From: UBA2336 sp965227265
GTDB lineage: Bacteria; Bacteroidota; Bacteroidia; Cytophagales; Cyclobacteriaceae
Assembly: GCA_965227265.1 (NCBI GenBank)
Contig: OZ245738.1
Coordinates: forward strand, 1,984,001-2,048,000
Length of the DNA stretch: 64,000 bases
Reading direction: 5' to 3'
The notes beneath the pieces are model-generated. The model was given only the letters and a program-made list of their open reading frames with translations, did no database searches and was not told the origin of the DNA. This document shows, one piece after another, positions 1 through 7,690 of the stretch (positions are counted from its first letter, which is position 1; each line of letters begins with the position of its first letter). The translations under genes and the position numbers were made by a program.

Positions 1-230
1 ATGATGAGGACCGCCTTCGAAGTCTTGTTAACCGATACAGACGTGAACGCGACTTTTTCATGATCCTGATGGGCGGCATGTACCTGCTACAGATGGTTGA
101 TGCCCATGTCGATGCTCACCTGAAAGAGTTTGACCTCAACCCAAACCTGCAAGTATCTATCATGCCTACCATGAACAACGATATGCTTACCGGACGAACC
201 ATGGGCATGTCGTTGATCTTTAAATTTTAA
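1..230 (+). CDS. DUF5683-family membrane protein, C-terminal fragment (5' end outside window)
   Basis: An open reading frame enters from the left edge, with its first full codon at position 3, and ends at a TAA at 228-230. The roughly 75 visible residues contain a basic stretch (RYRRERDF), one hydrophobic segment (MILMGGMYLLQMVDAHVDAH) and a short beta-rich tail ending in LIFKF. This is what the end of DUF5683 proteins looks like, and in many Bacteroidota a DUF5683 gene lies just before dapB. The stop is five bases from the dapB start, so the two are probably co-transcribed. The function of DUF5683 is not known. The family call rests on the tail and the position, so it is moderate. Confidence 0.6.
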   Translation, partial: DEDRLRSLVNRYRRERDFFMILMGGMYLLQMVDAHVDAHLKEFDLNPNLQVSIMPTMNNDMLTGRTMGMSLIFKF

Positions 231-235
231 GCCCA

Positions 236-940
236 ATGAAAATATTGTTGCTCGGGTATGGAAAAATGGGCAAAGCCATTGAGAAGATCGCGTTGGAACG
301 CGGCCATGAAATCGTTGGGCGGATTGATTCAAAAGATCTTTCGCAGATAGCAACTTCAAAGGCTGATGTAGCCATCGAGTTCTCGCAACCGGAAGCAGCA
401 TTTGAAAACATTAAGGCTTGCCTCGAAAATAATATTCCAATTGCCTGCGGAACAACGGGCTGGCTCGATAAAAAAAGTGAAGTTGAAAAGCTTGCCCAAC
501 AACATAATGGAACATTCTTTTACGCCTCAAACTATAGCGTAGGCGTAAATATTTTTTTTAAGCTCAACCAAAAGCTGGCAGTCATGATGAAAGCTTTTGA
601 TCAGTACTCCGTGAGCATAGATGAAACGCATCATACTGAAAAAAAGGATGCGCCAAGTGGTACTGCTATAACACTCGCAGAAGGTATAATCCATGAAGGG
701 ATTACCGAAAAATGGGTTAAGGAATCTTCTGAAGATAAAAATAGCCTCGTCATTAACTCATTCAGAATCAACGAAGTGCCGGGTACGCACACTGTGAAAT
801 ACACTTCTGTAATTGACGACCTCGAAATACGACATATAGCCCATTCACGCGAAGGATTTGCGCGGGGAGCTGTTATGGTAGGCGAGTGGCTTCCCGGTAA
901 AAAAGGTGTTTTAGGAATGGATGATTTCTTAAAATTCTGA
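236..940 (+). CDS. dapB: 4-hydroxy-tetrahydrodipicolinate reductase
   Basis: This enzyme reduces the dihydrodipicolinate precursor with NAD(P)H in the diaminopimelate/lysine pathway, which feeds peptidoglycan and protein synthesis in the cytoplasm. The N-terminus has the dinucleotide-binding loop GYGKMG. A central EFSQPEA stretch and CGTTGW follow. The catalytic signature HHTEKKDAPSGTA begins at His132-His133, with Lys136 in the substrate-binding position. At 234 residues it is shorter than the enterobacterial enzyme (about 270), which is usual for Bacteroidota. It starts five bases after the DUF5683 gene and is followed 46 bases later by lepB, giving the DUF5683-dapB-lepB order common in this phylum. 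Confidence 0.95.
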   Translation: MKILLLGYGKMGKAIEKIALERGHEIVGRIDSKDLSQIATSKADVAIEFSQPEAAFENIKACLENNIPIACGTTGWLDKKSEVEKLAQQHNGTFFYASNYSVGVNIFFKLNQKLAVMMKAFDQYSVSIDETHHTEKKDAPSGTAITLAEGIIHEGITEKWVKESSEDKNSLVINSFRINEVPGTHTVKYTSVIDDLEIRHIAHSREGFARGAVMVGEWLPGKKGVLGMDDFLKF

Positions 941-986
941 TTTTAATGCCTTTCTTTGCACGTTTTTAGTAAAGCAATACAACTGT

Positions 987-2129
987 ATGAATTGGAAGTT
1001 TTGGGAGAAAAAAGAAAAAAAGGACGCAAAGCCTAAGTCGAAAGTACGTGAGTGGTGGGATGCAATCCTTTTTGCGGTAATTGCTGCAACATTGATTCGT
1101 TGGCTGATCATGGAAGCTTACACAATCCCTACCCCTTCCATGGAGAATTCATTGCTCGTTGGCGACTTCCTGTTTGTTAGTAAGTTTCACTATGGAACAC
1201 GCACACCAAAGACTCCGCTTCAGGTTCCATTAACCCATCAGAAAATCTGGTTCACTGAAATTCCTTCGTATGTTGAATGGATTCAACTTCCGCAATATCG
1301 TTTACCGGGCATCAGTGAAGTAAAACGCGGTGATGTTGTTGTATTCAACGTTCCGGGAATGGAAGAAAACAACTGGGGCCTTCCACGCAGCCAGTGGAAA
1401 AAATATCCTGTAGATCTTAAAACAAATTATATTAAACGGTGTGTTGCTGTTTCCGGTGATGTGCTTGAGATTAAAGATCGTCAGGTGATCATCAATGGTA
1501 CGCCACTGGAGAATCCACCCAACATGCAGTTTGGATACATTGTTACTGCGAAAGATGAGATCAACAAACGCAACCTGGATAAGTACGATTTAGGTGAAGA
1601 AGATTTTACATTACTCGGAAGACCAGAAGCGAATAAGGTGATCTATCATATGTTTCTGACGGAGAAGCTTGCTGCAGAATTAAAAGCATTGCCTTACATA
1701 ACAGATGTTGCGCTGGATACTCAACGCTCCGATAACCCTGATCCGAGAACCTTCCCTCAATCCAAGCTTTTTAGTTGGAGCGCGGATAACTATGGGAAAT
1801 TGACCATCCCAAAAGAAGGCTGGACAATTCAGCTTAACGATTCGACACTTGCGATGTACGGATCAACCATTGTTGACTACGATCATAACGATGACGCTAA
1901 AATCACCGATGGAAAATTGTTCATTGACGGAAAAGAAGTAACGAGCTATACTTTTAACCAGAATTATTATTTCATGATGGGTGATAACCGTCACAACTCA
2001 CAGGACTCACGGTACTGGGGTTTTGTTCCGGCAGATCATATTGTTGGAAAAGGGTTCTTTATCTGGCTTTCGATTGATCGGAACAAGGGCGGAATTCGCT
2101 GGAACCGTTTCTTTGATCTCATTCGTTAA
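987..2129 (+). CDS. lepB: Signal peptidase I
   Basis: This membrane-bound serine protease removes signal peptides from Sec- and Tat-exported proteins on the outer face of the inner membrane. A charged N-terminus is followed by one membrane segment at about residues 25-42. The nucleophile Ser51 lies in PTPSMENSL, and the general base is Lys150 in YIKRCVAVSGD. The C-terminal box GDNRHNSQDSRYWGFVP is complete. At 380 residues it is longer than the E. coli enzyme. The extra length is an insertion of about 100 residues between the Lys box and the last box, a common feature of Bacteroidota LepB. The gene ends in a long palindrome shared with the convergent ung gene. Confidence 0.95.
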   Translation: MNWKFWEKKEKKDAKPKSKVREWWDAILFAVIAATLIRWLIMEAYTIPTPSMENSLLVGDFLFVSKFHYGTRTPKTPLQVPLTHQKIWFTEIPSYVEWIQLPQYRLPGISEVKRGDVVVFNVPGMEENNWGLPRSQWKKYPVDLKTNYIKRCVAVSGDVLEIKDRQVIINGTPLENPPNMQFGYIVTAKDEINKRNLDKYDLGEEDFTLLGRPEANKVIYHMFLTEKLAAELKALPYITDVALDTQRSDNPDPRTFPQSKLFSWSADNYGKLTIPKEGWTIQLNDSTLAMYGSTIVDYDHNDDAKITDGKLFIDGKEVTSYTFNQNYYFMMGDNRHNSQDSRYWGFVPADHIVGKGFFIWLSIDRNKGGIRWNRFFDLIR

Positions 2130-2130
2130 T

Positions 2131-2187
2131 AGTTATCCGTTATCAGTTAATAGTAAATTCCAATACTATTAACTGATAACTATTAAC
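2131..2187. repeat. AT-rich palindrome, GTTATCAGTTAATAGT family, likely bidirectional terminator
   Basis: A perfect 17-bp inverted repeat has arms at 2139-2155 (GTTATCAGTTAATAGTA) and 2164-2180 around an 8-base loop. Partial extra copies of the same motif flank both sides. It fills the 62-base gap between the convergent lepB and ung stops, so it probably terminates or protects both transcripts. Closely related sequence recurs at 54188-54256 and 55904-55981, so it is a dispersed repeat rather than a one-off hairpin. Confidence 0.7.
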
Positions 2188-2191
2188 ATTC

Positions 2192-2854
2192 TCACCATTC
2201 AATTTCTTTCAATCCCTTACTCTTCAAATAAGCATTCGCTTTGCTAAAGTGTTTGTTTCCAAAAAAGCCACGGTCCGCTGAGAACGGTGATGGATGTGCA
2301 GACATTAATACAAGATGTTTGTTACGATCAATGATCTCTCCTTTCTTCTGCGCATAAGCGCCCCATAAGAGAAAGACAACGTTTTCTTTTTCATCCGAGA
2401 TCTTTTTAATCACTGCATCGGTAAATGTTTCCCAGCCTTTGTTTTGATGTGAGCCAGGTTCTCCTGAGCGAACGGTTAATGTTGCGTTCAGCAATACCAC
2501 ACCCTGCTCAGCCCAGCGCTCAAGCTCGCCTGATTTTGGGATTGGCTTTCCCAGATCAGTATGGATTTCTTTAAAAATGTTCACCAGCGATGGCGGAACC
2601 CGAACTCCTTCATGGACTGAAAAACAGAGCCCGTTTGCCTGGCCCGGGCCATGGTAAGGATCCTGCCCGATAATAATCACCCTGGCGTCCGAAAAATCGC
2701 ATTCGTCAAAAGCTCTGAAAATCTCTTTTCCGGGAGGGTACACCGTGTAGGTTTTATACTCGGATTTCACAAACCCGATTAATTGATCAAAATAAGGCTT
2801 CTTAAATTCTTCTGACAGCTGCGATTTCCACGAAACCGCGATTTTTACGTCCAT
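2192..2854 (-). CDS. ung: Uracil-DNA glycosylase (family 1)
   Basis: This enzyme removes uracil from DNA in the first step of base-excision repair. The water-activating motif GQDPYHGPGQANGLCFSV carries catalytic Asp65. The C-terminal HPSPFSADRG motif carries His187. A region ending in the LLNATLTVR stretch lies between them. The length of 220 residues is normal for family 1 UDG. It is transcribed convergently with lepB and divergently from apaG. The ATG at 2854 gives the normal N-terminus for the family. Confidence 0.96.
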   Translation of the reverse strand: MDVKIAVSWKSQLSEEFKKPYFDQLIGFVKSEYKTYTVYPPGKEIFRAFDECDFSDARVIIIGQDPYHGPGQANGLCFSVHEGVRVPPSLVNIFKEIHTDLGKPIPKSGELERWAEQGVVLLNATLTVRSGEPGSHQNKGWETFTDAVIKKISDEKENVVFLLWGAYAQKKGEIIDRNKHLVLMSAHPSPFSADRGFFGNKHFSKANAYLKSKGLKEIEW

Positions 2855-2917
2855 TTTGGCAGTTTTTAGAGGTAATAAACGAGTTTTAAATTAACCTTTT
2901 AAATTCCAAAAATTTGA

Positions 2918-2925
2918 TATTTTTG
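2918..2925 (+). promoter_or_regulatory. Possible Bacteroidota -7 box before apaG
   Basis: TATTTTTG matches the TAnnTTTG -7 consensus of the Bacteroidota primary sigma factor. It ends only five bases before the apaG ATG, so transcription would start almost at the start codon and the mRNA would be nearly leaderless. No TTG is seen about 20 bases upstream, so support is weak. Confidence 0.3.
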
Positions 2926-2930
2926 GCCAG

Positions 2931-3317
2931 ATGGTAACCGAGATTACACAAGGCGTAAAAGTGACTGTTGAGACTGAATATCAACCTGCATATTCAAGTC
3001 CCAGCCAGTATCACTTTGTGTTTACCTATCGCATTACTATTGAAAACCAGAGTGAATACACTATTCAATTAAAGCGCAGGCACTGGCATATTCACGATGC
3101 CGGATTTTTAATGCGCGAAGTTGAAGGCGAAGGTGTTGTTGGTCAGCAGCCAGTATTGGAGCCAGGCCAATCTCATCACTATGTTTCCGGTTGTAACCTG
3201 AAATCAGGATTAGGTAAAATGACCGGTACCTACAGCATGGAACGCATCATTGACGGCAGCAAGCTGAAAGTGATCATTCCAGAATTCACGATGATCGCTC
3301 CGCTCAGACTCAACTAA
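2931..3317 (+). CDS. apaG: ApaG domain protein
   Basis: This is a small single-domain protein (128 residues) of the ApaG family. The family has a fibronectin-like beta fold and has been linked to Co2+/Mg2+ efflux phenotypes in enterobacteria, but its biochemical role is not settled. The whole length matches the family, including ITQGVKVTVET at the start, RHWHIHDA, GEGVVGQQP, and the C-terminal GTYSMERI and PEFTMIAP. It stands alone between ung on the other strand and an AT-rich repeat tract. Confidence 0.92.
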   Translation: MVTEITQGVKVTVETEYQPAYSSPSQYHFVFTYRITIENQSEYTIQLKRRHWHIHDAGFLMREVEGEGVVGQQPVLEPGQSHHYVSGCNLKSGLGKMTGTYSMERIIDGSKLKVIIPEFTMIAPLRLN

Positions 3318-3388
3318 TTTTAGATTTTAAATTTTAGATTTTAGAATTCTCTAAATCTAAAGTCGTAAATCGTAAATCTAAAAAATCA
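3318..3388. repeat. Low-complexity TTTTAGATTT repeat tract with hairpin potential
   Basis: The apaG-methyltransferase gap is almost entirely made of copies of TTTTAGATTT and its complement AAATCTAAA, plus two copies of CGTAAAT. Arms such as TTAGATTT (3334-3341) and AAATCTAA (3353-3360) can pair. It may act as a weak terminator for apaG. The GTG start of the next gene lies just past it. Confidence 0.5.
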
Positions 3389-3391
3389 TTT

Positions 3392-4180
3392 GTGCCCGAC
3401 TTTTTCCAGGTAAAAACTTATCTCAATTACTGGCTTGATTCAGTAAACGAACATTCGCTACAATCTCCATTTCTTTACGATCTCTATACAAAAGTTATTA
3501 TCGCTGAACCTATTCCTGACCTGGAGATCGAAAAATTGCGGTTTGATCTTTTGAAAACACATCGCGAGATACCCGTTGAAGATTTAGGTTCCAAATCAAA
3601 ACACTTTACTGGTAACAAGAGAAAGATAAGTGAGATCACTGAAACCAGCTTGAGCAGTATTCGTTTTTCATCGCTTTACTATCGCCTTACAGAATACGTT
3701 CAAGCCAAGACAGTTGTTGAACTGGGCACTTCCTTTGGATTAAATACATTATACCTGTCTAAGAAGAAAGGTGTTAAGGTTTATACTTTTGAAGGATCGG
3801 AAAGCATTGCAGAAGTTGCTGAGAATACATTCGAGTTCGCAGGAACAAAAAATATTGAGCTCATCAAAGGCAACATTAATAGTACGCTATACTCCACAAT
3901 CTCGCGCATTCCCAAAATTGACTTTGCTTTTGTAGATGCCAATCATCAGTACGAAGCAACTAAGAAATACTTTGAAGAGCTGTTGATGAAAGTTCATCAT
4001 AAAAGCATCATGGTGATTGATGATATCCACGGAAACCCGGGGATGAGTAAAGCCTGGAAAGAAATCTGTAAGCACGACTTGGTGCATACTACACTCGATC
4101 TCTATCGCTGCGGAATTTTGTTTTTTGATCCATCACTGACCAAACAACACGTTGTATTGCAATTCAAAGTGTTGGATTAG
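3392..4180 (+). CDS. Class I SAM-dependent methyltransferase (Methyltransf_24 type)
   Basis: The 262-residue protein has the class I methyltransferase fold in its second half. Motif I (ELGTSFGLNTLYL) is at about residues 110-122, an acidic strand end follows at YTFEGSE, and a DFAFVDANHQYE strand at about 172-183 is typical of O-methyltransferase-like enzymes. MVIDDIH follows. The first 90 residues are helical and have no recognised domain. The start codon is GTG. No in-frame ATG further in would leave the N-terminus intact, and homologues of this kind usually start near this point. The substrate cannot be told from sequence. Confidence 0.8.
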   Translation: MPDFFQVKTYLNYWLDSVNEHSLQSPFLYDLYTKVIIAEPIPDLEIEKLRFDLLKTHREIPVEDLGSKSKHFTGNKRKISEITETSLSSIRFSSLYYRLTEYVQAKTVVELGTSFGLNTLYLSKKKGVKVYTFEGSESIAEVAENTFEFAGTKNIELIKGNINSTLYSTISRIPKIDFAFVDANHQYEATKKYFEELLMKVHHKSIMVIDDIHGNPGMSKAWKEICKHDLVHTTLDLYRCGILFFDPSLTKQHVVLQFKVLD

Positions 4181-4202
4181 CCTGTCGGAAGCCGTACTTT
4201 TG
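4172..4202 (+). promoter_or_regulatory. Bacteroidota-type promoter
   Basis: A TTG at 4172-4174 is followed, after exactly 20 bases, by TACTTTTG (4195-4202), a full match to TAnnTTTG. The expected transcription start is near 4209, about 13 bases before the ATG of the coiled-coil gene at 4222. The TTG lies in the last codons of the methyltransferase gene. Confidence 0.5.
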
Positions 4203-4221
4203 AGTTTTAGTTAACCCTGGT

Positions 4222-5148
4222 ATGAGCGAAACAACAACCCCATCGGCAGCTCCGGCTCCAAAAAAATCCAATAGAAATGTGATCATTATTGCTATCCTCT
4301 CGATAGTCGTTTTAGTTCAATTCGTCAAGATGTATTTAGACCGCAAAGAAAAACAGGCTGATGAAATAACCATTGCTTCTACAGAAGAGGAGCTCGCAGC
4401 TACATTACAACAATTGAATAGCATAAAAGTTGAACTCGATCAAAAGATAATCGAAATCCAAAAATTGGGTGGGGATGTTACGGAACTTCAAAAAGCCAAG
4501 ACCGAAATTGAATCGGAACTAAAAAAATCCCGTAGGGCAAACGGTCAGGTGATTAAAGAATTAAAAGATAGAGTTGAAGGCTACGTAGAGCTCTTGGAGT
4601 TAAAAGATGAAGAGTTGAATAAGCTTAAATCGGTAAACAAAGAATTACTTTCAGAAAATACGAACCTCAAAACTGAAAAAAATCAATTAGGCGATTCCAT
4701 CTCGCGATTATCACAAAAGAAAGATGAGCTGGCAACTAAGGTTACCATTGCTTCGCAGTTGAAAGCTGAAAATGTTGGGATCACAGCATTAAATGACAAA
4801 GGCAAGGAACGCGAATCACCTTTCAAAAACCGACAACTTGAAAAATTAAAAATTGAGTTTAACCTGGCTGAAAATAATGTTGCCCCCATTGAAGGCAAGA
4901 AGATTATGATCCGCATCATCGATCAGAACAATCAGGTATTGTTTGATGTTTCACGCGGTTCAGGAACGTTTATCTACAATAGTAAAGAAGAGTTTTACAC
5001 AGCGTCCCAGGAAATTCTATTCGATAATACAAAGCAAAAGCTTACATATCTGTACGAGAAAGGTTCTGAGTATGCCTCAGGATCATATACGCTGGAAATT
5101 TACTGTGAAGATTATAAGATCGGATCAGGGAAGTTTGAAGTGAAATAA
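4222..5148 (+). CDS. Hypothetical membrane-anchored coiled-coil protein
   Basis: I do not recognise a named family. The 308-residue product has a short cytoplasmic N-terminus rich in Thr, Pro and Ala, and one membrane helix at about residues 22-40 (VIIIAILSIVVLVQF). A long charged heptad-like region at about 45-185 is predicted to be coiled coil. A C-terminal domain at about 205-308 looks beta-rich (KIMIRIIDQNNQVLFDV, then YTLEIYCEDYKIGSGKFEVK). This architecture suggests a periplasmic rod that carries a small beta domain. It has its own likely promoter and ends at a strong hairpin. Confidence 0.75.
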   Translation: MSETTTPSAAPAPKKSNRNVIIIAILSIVVLVQFVKMYLDRKEKQADEITIASTEEELAATLQQLNSIKVELDQKIIEIQKLGGDVTELQKAKTEIESELKKSRRANGQVIKELKDRVEGYVELLELKDEELNKLKSVNKELLSENTNLKTEKNQLGDSISRLSQKKDELATKVTIASQLKAENVGITALNDKGKERESPFKNRQLEKLKIEFNLAENNVAPIEGKKIMIRIIDQNNQVLFDVSRGSGTFIYNSKEEFYTASQEILFDNTKQKLTYLYEKGSEYASGSYTLEIYCEDYKIGSGKFEVK

Positions 5149-5160
5149 TTTTCGAATTCA

Positions 5161-5210
5161 GAATTTAAAATTTCGAATTGTAGCTAGTCGCAATCCGAAA
5201 TTTTAAATTC
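5161..5210. terminator. Large AT-rich hairpin between convergent genes
   Basis: Arms at 5161-5175 and 5196-5210 (CGAAATTTTAAATTC on the right) are perfect 15-bp complements. After one mismatch the stem continues for four more pairs, leaving a loop of about ten bases. Another partial copy of the arm (TTCGAATTCAGAATT) precedes it. The hairpin lies between the stops of the coiled-coil gene and the VOC gene and probably ends both transcripts. Confidence 0.65.
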
Positions 5211-5217
5211 GAAATTA

Positions 5218-6276
5218 TTAATCCTTCACCCGATTCAACGAAAGCATTCCCACCATCCAGTTCGGTAATGGTTTTTCAGGATTACGTTTCTTTAAGCTTA
5301 AGTACCAACCTATTTTTTCGAAAATTGGAATTTTGTGCGTTTCAACAAACTCAATCAAGGTTCCATCGGGATCTTCCACATAGGTAAACTGACCTGCAGC
5401 TTTGCCCATATCGAAAGATGTACTGCTATCAACGGTAAATGGAAACCCGACTGTTTCGGCTTTCTTCTTGAGCTCTTTCATTCCGTTTACATCGAAGCAT
5501 ACGTGAATAAATCCAAGATCACCCCAATTACGTTTTCCAAAAATCTTGCGTGGCTGACGGCTGCCCAATACCTGCACAAGCTCAATCTCCGTTGCTCCTA
5601 ATAACCTTCCGAAGTTTCCTTTTCCGGATTTCGTTCCACGAAGCAGAACTCTTCTGAATTTATCTTCTGATCCGGGTAAGCCCTTAAAGTCATTGAATGT
5701 ATCCGTTGTATCATAGACAACGGTGTAGCCTAATACATCACGGTATAACGGAATTGCTTTATCAATATCTGAAACGCCCATCACGCATCCTGACACTCCG
5801 CCATTCTTGCTTTTACCAAGCTTAAACCAACTTGTGCTTTCGACTATCTCAAAAAGATTTCCGTATGGATCGGTTAAAAAGAAATGCTTGCGACCATCAG
5901 GCGCTTGTGTTAGTGAGCCAATAATATTTGCGCCTTTTGCCTTGAGCTCATTATACTTCTCCTCTACTGCACGTGATTTGATTTTCGTTGCATAGATGCC
6001 GGTATCTCCAAGCACAATATCAAACTCCGGTTTCACCGGAATCTTGCTAGTGTACTGCCAGATTTCAAAACCACCACCTCCACTCATGTTAATGGCGAGT
6101 ATCGCGTATCTTGCTTCAACCTTTCCGGAAGTGTATTTGGTCATCAGCTTGGCTTCGGCTGCATCTTTAAAAACAGGAACGTCCATGTCGAAATGCTTCC
6201 GGTACCAGGCCCAGGCTTGCTCTGCATCGGTTACCCCGATCCCAACCTGCTGGATTCCGCTGATGATGTAGGTCAT
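5218..6276 (-). CDS. Double VOC (glyoxalase/dioxygenase-fold) protein
   Basis: The 352-residue protein has two vicinal-oxygen-chelate domains. The first is at about residues 6-150 (GIQQVGIGVTDAEQAWAWY ... LTDPYGNLFEIVES). The second is at about 160-315 (VSGCVMGVSDIDKAIPLYRD ... YVEDPDGTLIEFVETHKI). Candidate metal ligands are the Glu residues at the domain ends (NLFEIV, TLIEFVE) and a His in GFIHVCFDV. Members include glyoxalases, ring-cleaving dioxygenases and hydroxyphenylpyruvate dioxygenase-like enzymes, and nothing here fixes the substrate. It is a single-gene unit, divergent from the ribosomal operon. Confidence 0.85.
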   Translation of the reverse strand: MTYIISGIQQVGIGVTDAEQAWAWYRKHFDMDVPVFKDAAEAKLMTKYTSGKVEARYAILAINMSGGGGFEIWQYTSKIPVKPEFDIVLGDTGIYATKIKSRAVEEKYNELKAKGANIIGSLTQAPDGRKHFFLTDPYGNLFEIVESTSWFKLGKSKNGGVSGCVMGVSDIDKAIPLYRDVLGYTVVYDTTDTFNDFKGLPGSEDKFRRVLLRGTKSGKGNFGRLLGATEIELVQVLGSRQPRKIFGKRNWGDLGFIHVCFDVNGMKELKKKAETVGFPFTVDSSTSFDMGKAAGQFTYVEDPDGTLIEFVETHKIPIFEKIGWYLSLKKRNPEKPLPNWMVGMLSLNRVKD

Positions 6277-6465
6277 TGTAGTGGTTTAGAGTGCTTTTTT
6301 GATATGCTTTGGCAGCTTTTAACCTTCAATATTAAGCAATTTCTGCGTTTGCGGTGTTAGTATTATGTTACCGGTGGATCAAGTCGCGCTATAAGAATGC
6401 AACAAATTTCAAGCTAATAGACTGTATTTCAGCATATTAATACTAAAGTCATATTTCAGGAATTG

Positions 6466-6496
6466 TTGTTGATTTCCAGTGATTTACGTATTTTTG
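6466..6496 (+). promoter_or_regulatory. Promoter of the rpsF-rpsR-rplI operon
   Basis: TTG at 6466-6468 is followed by 20 bases and then TATTTTTG (6489-6496), a full match to the Bacteroidota -33/-7 pattern. Transcription would start near 6503 and give a short leader of about 23 bases before the rpsF ATG. The rest of the 249-base gap back to the VOC gene shows no other feature I can support. Confidence 0.6.
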
Positions 6497-6525
6497 CACC
6501 TCATTTTAAAAACAATTGTTAAACC

Positions 6526-6906
6526 ATGAAAAACTACGAGACAGTATTCATTTTGAATCCCGTTTTGTCTGATGATCAGATGAAGGATACTGTCGAGAAA
6601 TTCGTGAAGGTTTTAAAGAAAGGAAAGGCTGACGTAATCAACGTTGAGCAGTGGGGTCTTCGCAAGATGGCTTACCCGGTTCAGCACAAGTCAACCGGTT
6701 TCTACAACCTCATTGAGTTTTCGGCAACTTCGGATCTGGTTAACATACTCGAAACCGAGTACAGACGTGACGAATCAGTTATGCGCTTTTTAACGACCGT
6801 TCTTGACAAACACGCAGTTGTGTACAACGAACGCAGACGCAAGGGCGAATTCAACAAAGGAAAAGCAGACACTACACGTAAACGTAAAGAGGAGGAGCCA
6901 GCATAA
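6526..6906 (+). CDS. rpsF: 30S ribosomal protein S6
   Basis: S6 binds 16S rRNA together with S18 in the platform of the small subunit. The sequence starts with the typical NYETVFILNPVLSDDQ and contains WGLRKMAYPVQHKSTGFY, a signature of the family. The C-terminal tail (residues 105-126) is Lys/Arg/Glu-rich, as in other S6 proteins. At 126 residues it has the usual Bacteroidota length. The TAA overlaps the rpsR ATG by one base, pointing to translational coupling. Confidence 0.97.
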   Translation: MKNYETVFILNPVLSDDQMKDTVEKFVKVLKKGKADVINVEQWGLRKMAYPVQHKSTGFYNLIEFSATSDLVNILETEYRRDESVMRFLTTVLDKHAVVYNERRRKGEFNKGKADTTRKRKEEEPA

Positions 6907-7157
6907 TGACACTTGTAAACGAACCCATCAAGCGGGCAGAAATTAAGCCTAAATACTGCCGCTTCAAGAAAAACGGTATCAAGTATATCGATTATAAAGA
7001 TCCTGACTTCCTGTTGAAGTTTATCAACGAACAAGGAAAGATCCTTCCACGCAGACTTACCGGCACAAGCTGGAAGTTCCAGAAGAAAGTATCGCAAGCT
7101 GTGAAACGTGCGCGCCACATTGCATTGCTTCCGTACGTAGCTGATTCGTTAAAGTAA
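6906..7157 (+). CDS. rpsR: 30S ribosomal protein S18
   Basis: This small basic protein (83 residues) partners S6 on the 30S platform. The family core is present: YIDYKDPDFLLKFINEQGKI, then LPRRLTGTSWKFQKKVSQAVKRARHIALLPY. It has a Bacteroidota-like N-terminus (EPIKRAEIKPKYCRF). It overlaps rpsF by one base and lies 23 bases before rplI. No ssb or priB gene is inserted between rpsF and rpsR, unlike in many Firmicutes and Proteobacteria. Confidence 0.97.
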   Translation: MTLVNEPIKRAEIKPKYCRFKKNGIKYIDYKDPDFLLKFINEQGKILPRRLTGTSWKFQKKVSQAVKRARHIALLPYVADSLK

Positions 7158-7180
7158 TCCACCCTTAAAGAGAAACGAAC

Positions 7181-7624
7181 ATGGAAGTTATATTAAAACA
7201 AGACGTACAAGGACTTGGTTATAAGAACGACACGGTAAAAGTAAAGCCAGGTTATGGCCGTAACTTTCTTATCCCGAACGGTGTTGCGATAATCGCCAAC
7301 GATTCTAATACAAGAATGATGAACGAAAACATCCGTCAGGCTGCGCACAAAGCTGCTAAGCTGAAACAGGATGCAGAAGCATTGGCTCAAAAAATTGGAG
7401 AGATTACATTTGAAATCGGTACAAAAGCCGGTGAAACAGGTAAGATCTTTGGAGCGGTTACTCCGTTCCAGGTAGCTGATGCACTGAAAGCTAAAGGCTT
7501 TGAGGTTGATCGTAAGAAGATCATTTTCAAAGAACAACCTAAGCAATTAGGAAACTACACCGTGACACTTGATCTTCACAAAGAGGTGAAGCATCCGATC
7601 ACGATTAAAGTTGTAGCAGAGTAA
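7181..7624 (+). CDS. rplI: 50S ribosomal protein L9
   Basis: L9 is an elongated two-domain protein that binds 23S rRNA near the L1 stalk. The N-terminal domain has VILKQDVQGLGYKNDTVKVK and GYGRNFLIPNGVA. A long connecting helix (about residues 40-75) follows, then the C-terminal domain with GKIFGAVTPFQVADAL and HKEVKHPITIKV. The 147-residue length is normal. It is the last gene of the S6-S18-L9 operon and is followed by a clear terminator. Confidence 0.97.
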   Translation: MEVILKQDVQGLGYKNDTVKVKPGYGRNFLIPNGVAIIANDSNTRMMNENIRQAAHKAAKLKQDAEALAQKIGEITFEIGTKAGETGKIFGAVTPFQVADALKAKGFEVDRKKIIFKEQPKQLGNYTVTLDLHKEVKHPITIKVVAE

Positions 7625-7647
7625 TTTTACAACACGATAAATATCAA

Positions 7648-7674
7648 AAGCCCGGTCGAAAGCCGGGCTTTTTG
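7648..7674 (+). terminator. Rho-independent terminator after rplI
   Basis: An 8-bp GC-rich stem has arms at 7648-7655 (AAGCCCGG) and 7663-7670 (CCGGGCTT) around a 7-base loop. The stem runs into a T run ending at about 7673. It sits 23 bases after the rplI stop. Confidence 0.88.
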
Positions 7675-7690
7675 TTTGGCGTATTTTTAC

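Noticed and set aside
3318..3388. Short repeats considered as a CRISPR array
   Set aside because: The motif is about 10 bases, occurs on both strands, has no regular spacers, and no cas genes are in the window.
6702..7118. Minus-strand open frame of 138 codons across rpsF and rpsR
   Set aside because: It is antisense to two highly conserved ribosomal genes and has no independent support.
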